A stretch of DNA of 64,000 nucleotides, from positions 3,472,001-3,536,000 of the forward strand of contig CM065878.1 in NCBI GenBank assembly GCA_033439255.1, written 5' to 3'. The DNA is from Hericium rajendrae (Eukaryota; Basidiomycota; Agaricomycetes; Russulales; Hericiaceae). Below, piece after piece: positions 59,315 through 64,000 of this stretch (position 1 is its first letter; each line of letters opens with the position of its first letter). The notes below the pieces were generated by a model. That model was not told the DNA's origin and did not search any database. It was given only the letters and a program-made list of their open reading frames with translations. The position numbers and the translations under genes are program-made.

Positions 59315-60307
59315 ATGAGCTTTGCACCGAAACCAGGATGCCCCATGTGCGGCATCGTCTCCTCCGCCTCGCACGCAACCGCCCATTCGCCCCTTTCACC
59401 GTCGTTTCCGCAGGGCTCCAAGCAGCCTGAAGTCTTGTGGAGGGATGACAATTTCACAATCTATCGGGAGAAGGCCAACCCAGTGTCTTCCAAAGGGCAT
59501 ATCATCATTGCATTCAAGTATGTACTCCACTTCACCTGATGCGTCATTTGTCTCTAAAGAAGTCGGTACAGCCTGCACGTCCCGTCATTATATAACCTTG
59601 TAAGTCCTCTTCTCTGATTGTGCTAACTGCGGGTCGTGTAATGAAAGCGGGCGTTCCATAGTCTGCAAGTGATCTTCCGCTCCTGGTTTCAATCCGTGAC
59701 CTTGGGCGTCGACTGCTCTCATCCCTTCTCGCACCCACATCCCCCAATATACCATCATCTTCAACAACCCCTACCACACAGGACACACCACTACAGCAAC
59801 AGAACTCTGCCTTCCGCATAGGGTTCATCACCTCGCCTTTCCGGGATTCCAAGATCCCTGTTACGGACCACCTCCACGCCCACGCATATATCATGCCCGC
59901 CGACCTCTGCGGCTGGTGGCGTGCTGTCGCCTTCAGCGGCATTGCATGGTACGCCATCGACGACCTGATAGCCGAGATACGGTGCGTTCTCGCTTGGTTG
60001 CGCTTCCGCAGCCGCAGCACCATCTAGACAGTCCATACGCAGTCGCTGATCGAGGCTATTTTTACACAGGGAGGAGACGTCGAACAACCGCGTCAAATCG
60101 GGCTACGCGAATCGACGAGGCGCGCCCATCGACACCGTACCTGACGCAGGTGCGCGGTCCGGCATGCCGAACGGCGTGGAGACAACAGATACGTCTCTGG
60201 CTGCGCCAGATATCGAGGGGGGCATGCGGTCGCCAGCGACACCGGTGTCGACCAGGTCATCGGCGACCCTGGCCCCGATGTCGAATATACCCAATCTACA
60301 AGTGTAA
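59315..60307 (+). CDS. HIT-domain (histidine triad) protein
   Basis: This is a nucleotide-binding hydrolase-type fold. The N-terminus has a possible zinc site (PKPGCPMCGIVSS) as in fungal HIT proteins. Then come VLWRDDNFTIYREKANPVSS and KGHIIIAFN, joined to LHVPSLYNL, which matches the HIT strand before the active site. After a divergent Thr/Pro/Gln-rich insert the triad DHLHAHAYIMP fits H-x-H-x-H-x-x. The last exon is disordered (NNRVKSGYANRRGAPIDTVP, ending NIPNLQV). Splicing removes introns after IIIAFN, after SLYNL and after DDLIAEI. Size is about 250 residues. The substrate cannot be predicted. The start at 59315 (ACCATGAGC) is the first clear ATG. Confidence 0.82.
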
Positions 60308-60639
60308 TGTCTTCGTAATACTGGATACTCTTTTGGTGTTTGAAGTCTAATATACCACCCGAGCTGAGCTTTTGGTGTAGCATGCATAGGCTACGGATGT
60401 GGCAATACGTGTTTACTGATCACGGACTGAGGGTTGAATAGCTTTTTGCGGTTCATTCAGGAGTTTCTAGGGCTGTAGATATTGAAGGGTCCACGCATTA
60501 CATTTACTGATCCTTGTGCACTATATCTGAAGTACATTGACATGCTATGACCAAAGAACTTGTCCGTAGGGAATATTCAAGAAATGGTGTTTTAGTAAAT
60601 AACCCGTTCGCCGTTCTAATTATAATTATTATGGTACAT
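60308..60639. other. Convergent 3' region, HIT and second BLM10 genes
   Basis: These 332 bp of AT-rich sequence between two stop codons show no gene and no RNA-like structure that I can recognise. Confidence 0.45.
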
Positions 60640-63600
60640 TCAAGCATCTGAAAATGGGGCTGTGATTAGCCTGAGTATTAGACAACGAGCTAGAACACAT
60701 ACAGTAGGACGATCCAGTCAGCAAAGTTGATAGAGCAGTAAGTTGATCTTCTGTGAAGCGGTTCGAATCCTCATGCCACGTATCCTGATGGGTCTTCTTG
60801 AAGTTGCTAGCGCACTTTTGCACAGTCGTAGATATCGGCACCTGCGATGACCATGAATCAGAACACATGCAGGTCGCAGAGACATGCTACGCACGGGATC
60901 GTAGGTATGCTCAGCCAACACGTTGGTCAGAAGCTCCGGCATCCACCTTTCGACCGTGTAAGGGTAGCTGTCCACGAGGGCACAAATCCCCAGGATGGCC
61001 GCGTGTCGCTGGCGGATAGCTGCGTTGTATGCAGGGTCCTTCCGTTCCGGCAGGTGCGAACGGTTTAGCAGGCGGAGGAAGCGGTTCTGTGGTCAAGTAG
61101 GTCAGCAGACGGACCACGGCGAGTTATGCCCGTCGTACCTTCAATGTCAGAATACTCCGCCGCGACGACAGGCGGAGAACACCCGATAGCGTGCTATTGG
61201 GTCTCAGCACATGGAAAATATGGCCTATCATATAACTCACGTGGCTGCCATCTCTCGTACTTCCACGACTTCATCGTCTAGGCATTTGCAGAGGACCTAC
61301 AGAGGGGACAGGAGTTGACTGGGTTGCTAGGGTTCGACCTGGCTTCACACGCACCTCCAAAATCTCAGTGACCTTGGCTTCGCTGATCAAGGGCACCTGT
61401 CGGAAGTAGAACACTGCATCCGCATTGAATATCAGCAGCTACACAAGACACGGCGGCCGAAACGGACGTACCTTGAACGAGAGGTATCGCTTGCAACCGG
61501 ACTTTCCATGACTGCATGACAACGGTGAGTAACTAAGGAGTGAGGTAGGCACATAGTACCCACCGGTGAATTCTGGATCGTGTCGAAAATCACGTCCAGG
61601 ATCGCTGGGATGAGGGGACGCGGTGGAGTAACCCCGCACATTCGCACAAGAAGAGTACGGGCCCGCGACAAAAGATCGTCGTTGTCATTTACTGTACGGA
61701 TCATTCATCACTACTGACCGTGCTTTGATAGTCCGGAAGAATGCTTACCCTCAGTGAAGCGGAAGAGTTCAGGCTAGAACAAAACTATTAGGTTACAGCT
61801 CTTCTCAACAGGGCGGTCCTAGACGCACCAGTAACGGGACGATGTAATCATACGTAGAAATGGCGTTGGTGTCGTGCACGCTCTGGTAAAGCCATCGACA
61901 CACTGTTGTCCCCACCCTGGCAGCCCAAATTATTTGACGACTTGAGAGCGAAAGCTAATATGTACTTACCGATCGTATTTAGACTGGAAAGCGCGTGCGC
62001 CAGGCAGACGTTCAGCTCGCCAAATGGGGAAGTGTTTCACCAGCTCCTGCACTCTGTCTTTGTGGTATGAACCACGCATGCCCATGATATCGATGTCCAC
62101 GGGCGTCGTTCGGCATTCGCGGACGAAGACCTCCGCACTTGGAATAGATGGTGTTGGCTCCCACTGAGAAAGCATCTATCAGATTGCTCTGCGAGGCAGA
62201 AGAATGAGTTTACATACCTTGATCTTATTGGTATAGGTGAGCATCTCGCTGATATATGCGCGAACCTGATGATAACGATTGTCAGATCGAGGAGAGAGTG
62301 AAGCAAGCCCTCTATTTTACCTCGTCATGATCACTGTGGATTTCAGGCCATACTCGACGCACAACGTCATCCGCCCAAGGGACGAATTTGCGACCCTCGT
62401 CCTCATAGAAGGCCCGCAGGAAGGAAAGAGCCTTGACGGCAACGAGCGACGACTCGCCGTTATAGTCAGTCGCCTCAAATTCTTTTAAAATGTAATCCAC
62501 TAGGGCCTGGTGTCGGCGGGGATCGCGGTTGTAGAACACATACTATAGATTGACCAATGAGCACGAAAGAATAACAAAGATAATATGCAGAGGCCTCACC
62601 TCCAAAAATGAGGTCCAAATGGGAAGTGTGTCAGTTTTGATCCTTTGACTAAATGCCTTCTGAATGACTGGCATAGCCCATTTCCACAAACGATCTTGAC
62701 TCTCCGCCGGCCAATGCTTTGCGCCTGTACCAAGATGTAGATCAATTGCATGGAAAAAATCGATTGATTAGCCTACCAATTACGAGGCCTGCGAGAAACT
62801 CTGCGGCTCCTCTTTGCTTGTTCTGATCTGGATCTTCTACGAGTTCCTCGACAATGGTTTGCAACGCTTCGAACGATTCACCCTCTAGCAATTGGACTGC
62901 AACACAAATCAGTTAAGCAAAAGGAACACAGTGTGATGTATAGCACTGACCTATTGATTTCACTGTTGAGATGTTGTCAGACGAGACCGACTCGGAGTGC
63001 GTTTCCGAAGAGTAATGAACAGAGACATCCTTCCACCATTCGTCATCTGCGGCGAAGGCCCTGACTTCCGTAATAGCGTCCTCGCTATCGGTTTCCCAGG
63101 GTTTGAGTGACGATTTTGTTGGGTACGGTGGCAGGTACATCGTCAGCGTTGAACTCCATGCGACCCAACCGGTGGTCAGTTTCTCGCAGTAGGTCCTATG
63201 TAGGGTTTAAGTCAGAAGATTGACGAAAGTCAACGCTGAACAACGACTGACGGTTTATGAGGTGCCGTCTTCGGATCAATAGGCTGCCTAAATCCTTGCA
63301 GGAAATCGGCAGTGAACTTATGAGAGGGCGTTGGTACATCGACTTTGCATTTCAAAGGGTTGTTGTTCTTCTCGAGTACGAGATCGGTGGCTGATCGCGC
63401 AAACGTTCGGAGCTTGATGTATCGAGCAGCCTTCATGAGAGCTCGCTGTGCATACTGTGAATAAAAATAGACTTAGCTGAGTCTACAGACAACAGCGCAT
63501 CAGTAGCACGTACGTATCGCTGTGGGACAAGTTATAATGAGTATATCATTTTAATATGCAAGCATCGCGACCAGCAACATACCAGGGATGGATGATTGTC

Positions 63601-64000
63601 TCGTACTTTCTCCAGAAAGTAATGGAGGTGATCCGGTGACACCGGCAGATCTCGTCGGATAAGGGTTCGAAGACACCTGGCAGCATATATCGCATAACGC
63701 CAATGCGTTTCCTCGTCCTCAGCGACGGCCAATATCATCGTGGTCTGCAAAATACAATGAAGACTGTCTAGCGTGATAATAGACAAACGAGGCGTACCAA
63801 TTCGTTTGCGCCTGCATCTGAGAGCTTCACCCTCTCTGCTCTTTTCTTGGAACACTTCATGATGATTGACTGGCTTTGATCGTCAAAATGAAGGAACTTC
63901 TTGAAGCGCTCTAAAGCTGTTCGCAGGGGTAGATGGTCGACTGAGTACACTAACGATGACGGCTCAACAAAGCTGTTTAGACCTTGGGGCAGGATTAGCT
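60640..64000 (-). CDS. BLM10: BLM10/PA200 proteasome activator, copy 2 (C-terminal part, cut by window end)
   Basis: This is a second gene for the HEAT-repeat proteasome cap, running off the right end, so the N-terminal portion is missing from the window. It matches copy 1 block by block: RDPRRHQALVDYILKEFE (copy 1 RDPRRHPALVQWIL) and CLDDEVVEVREMAATTLSG (copy 1 CLSDDNVEVREMASTALSG). Further matches are HAAILGICALVDSYPYTVER and CASNFKKTHQDTWHEDSNRF. The final intron (60648-60702) again splits the end so that the protein closes SSYYA, like GTSYYA in copy 1. Frames are open in every conserved exon seen, so it is not an obvious pseudogene. Identity to copy 1 is clearly partial, which suggests an old duplication. 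Confidence 0.88.

Noticed and set aside
60760-60770. GGTTCGAATCC, a perfect tRNA B-box/T-loop word
   Set aside because: It lies inside a conserved coding exon of the second BLM10 gene (WHEDSNRF on the other strand), and no A box or cloverleaf can be drawn around it.

Overview
This window is nuclear DNA from a filamentous basidiomycete fungus, most likely an Agaricomycete. Nearly every recognisable gene is a conserved eukaryotic gene broken by many short introns (about 48-76 bp, GT...AG, twice GC...AG). Genes lie on both strands without operons, and spacing is tight. Several families have a mushroom-like form: a catalase with a DJ-1-like tail, a GH18 chitinase with CBM5/12 modules, and a fungal Nramp transporter. 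There is no rRNA, convincing tRNA, CRISPR array or clear intact transposon.

Layout, left to right. 0.3-2.8 kb: catalase. 3.1-5.4: Nramp metal transporter, divergent from MED6 (5.7-6.8). 7.1-16: AP-3 sigma, ecdysoneless/SGT1-type regulator, V-ATPase subunit F, TIM21, a divergent histone H3 and a chalcone-isomerase-like mitochondrial protein. 16.1-24.1: a full-length BLM10/PA200 proteasome activator. 24.1-27.4: 3.3 kb without a confident gene. 27.4-32.4: tandem CCCH zinc-finger protein and a choline/ethanolamine kinase. 32.4-35.9: a second gene-poor stretch. 35.9-44.8: MFS transporter, an unassigned gene, mitochondrial DnaJ, another unassigned gene, a small SET protein and casein kinase 2 alpha. 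45.6-51.5: chitinase, ComA-like enzyme and an unknown Ser-rich protein. 53-57.7: RING finger protein with an RGG tail and a 650-residue unknown. 58.2-60.3: a TRAX homologue divergent from a HIT-domain protein. 60.6-64.0: the 3' part of a second BLM10/PA200 gene, cut by the window edge.

Most genes are independent housekeeping genes. Mitochondrial functions recur (TIM21, DnaJ, the chalcone-isomerase-like protein, perhaps the ComA-like enzyme), as do organelle pH and trafficking (V-ATPase F, AP-3 sigma). Protein turnover appears in the two BLM10 paralogues and the RING protein.

The points most worth a second look are the two BLM10/PA200 paralogues about 36 kb apart on opposite strands, both keeping the C-terminal YYA motif, and the H3 variant with an altered tail and C-terminus. 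Also notable are microexons of 21 and 13 nt, two apparent GC-AG introns and a stop-free 57-nt intron. All gene models were spliced by eye from the sequence. Interior exons rest on family resemblance recalled from general knowledge, and start codons are the least certain parts.
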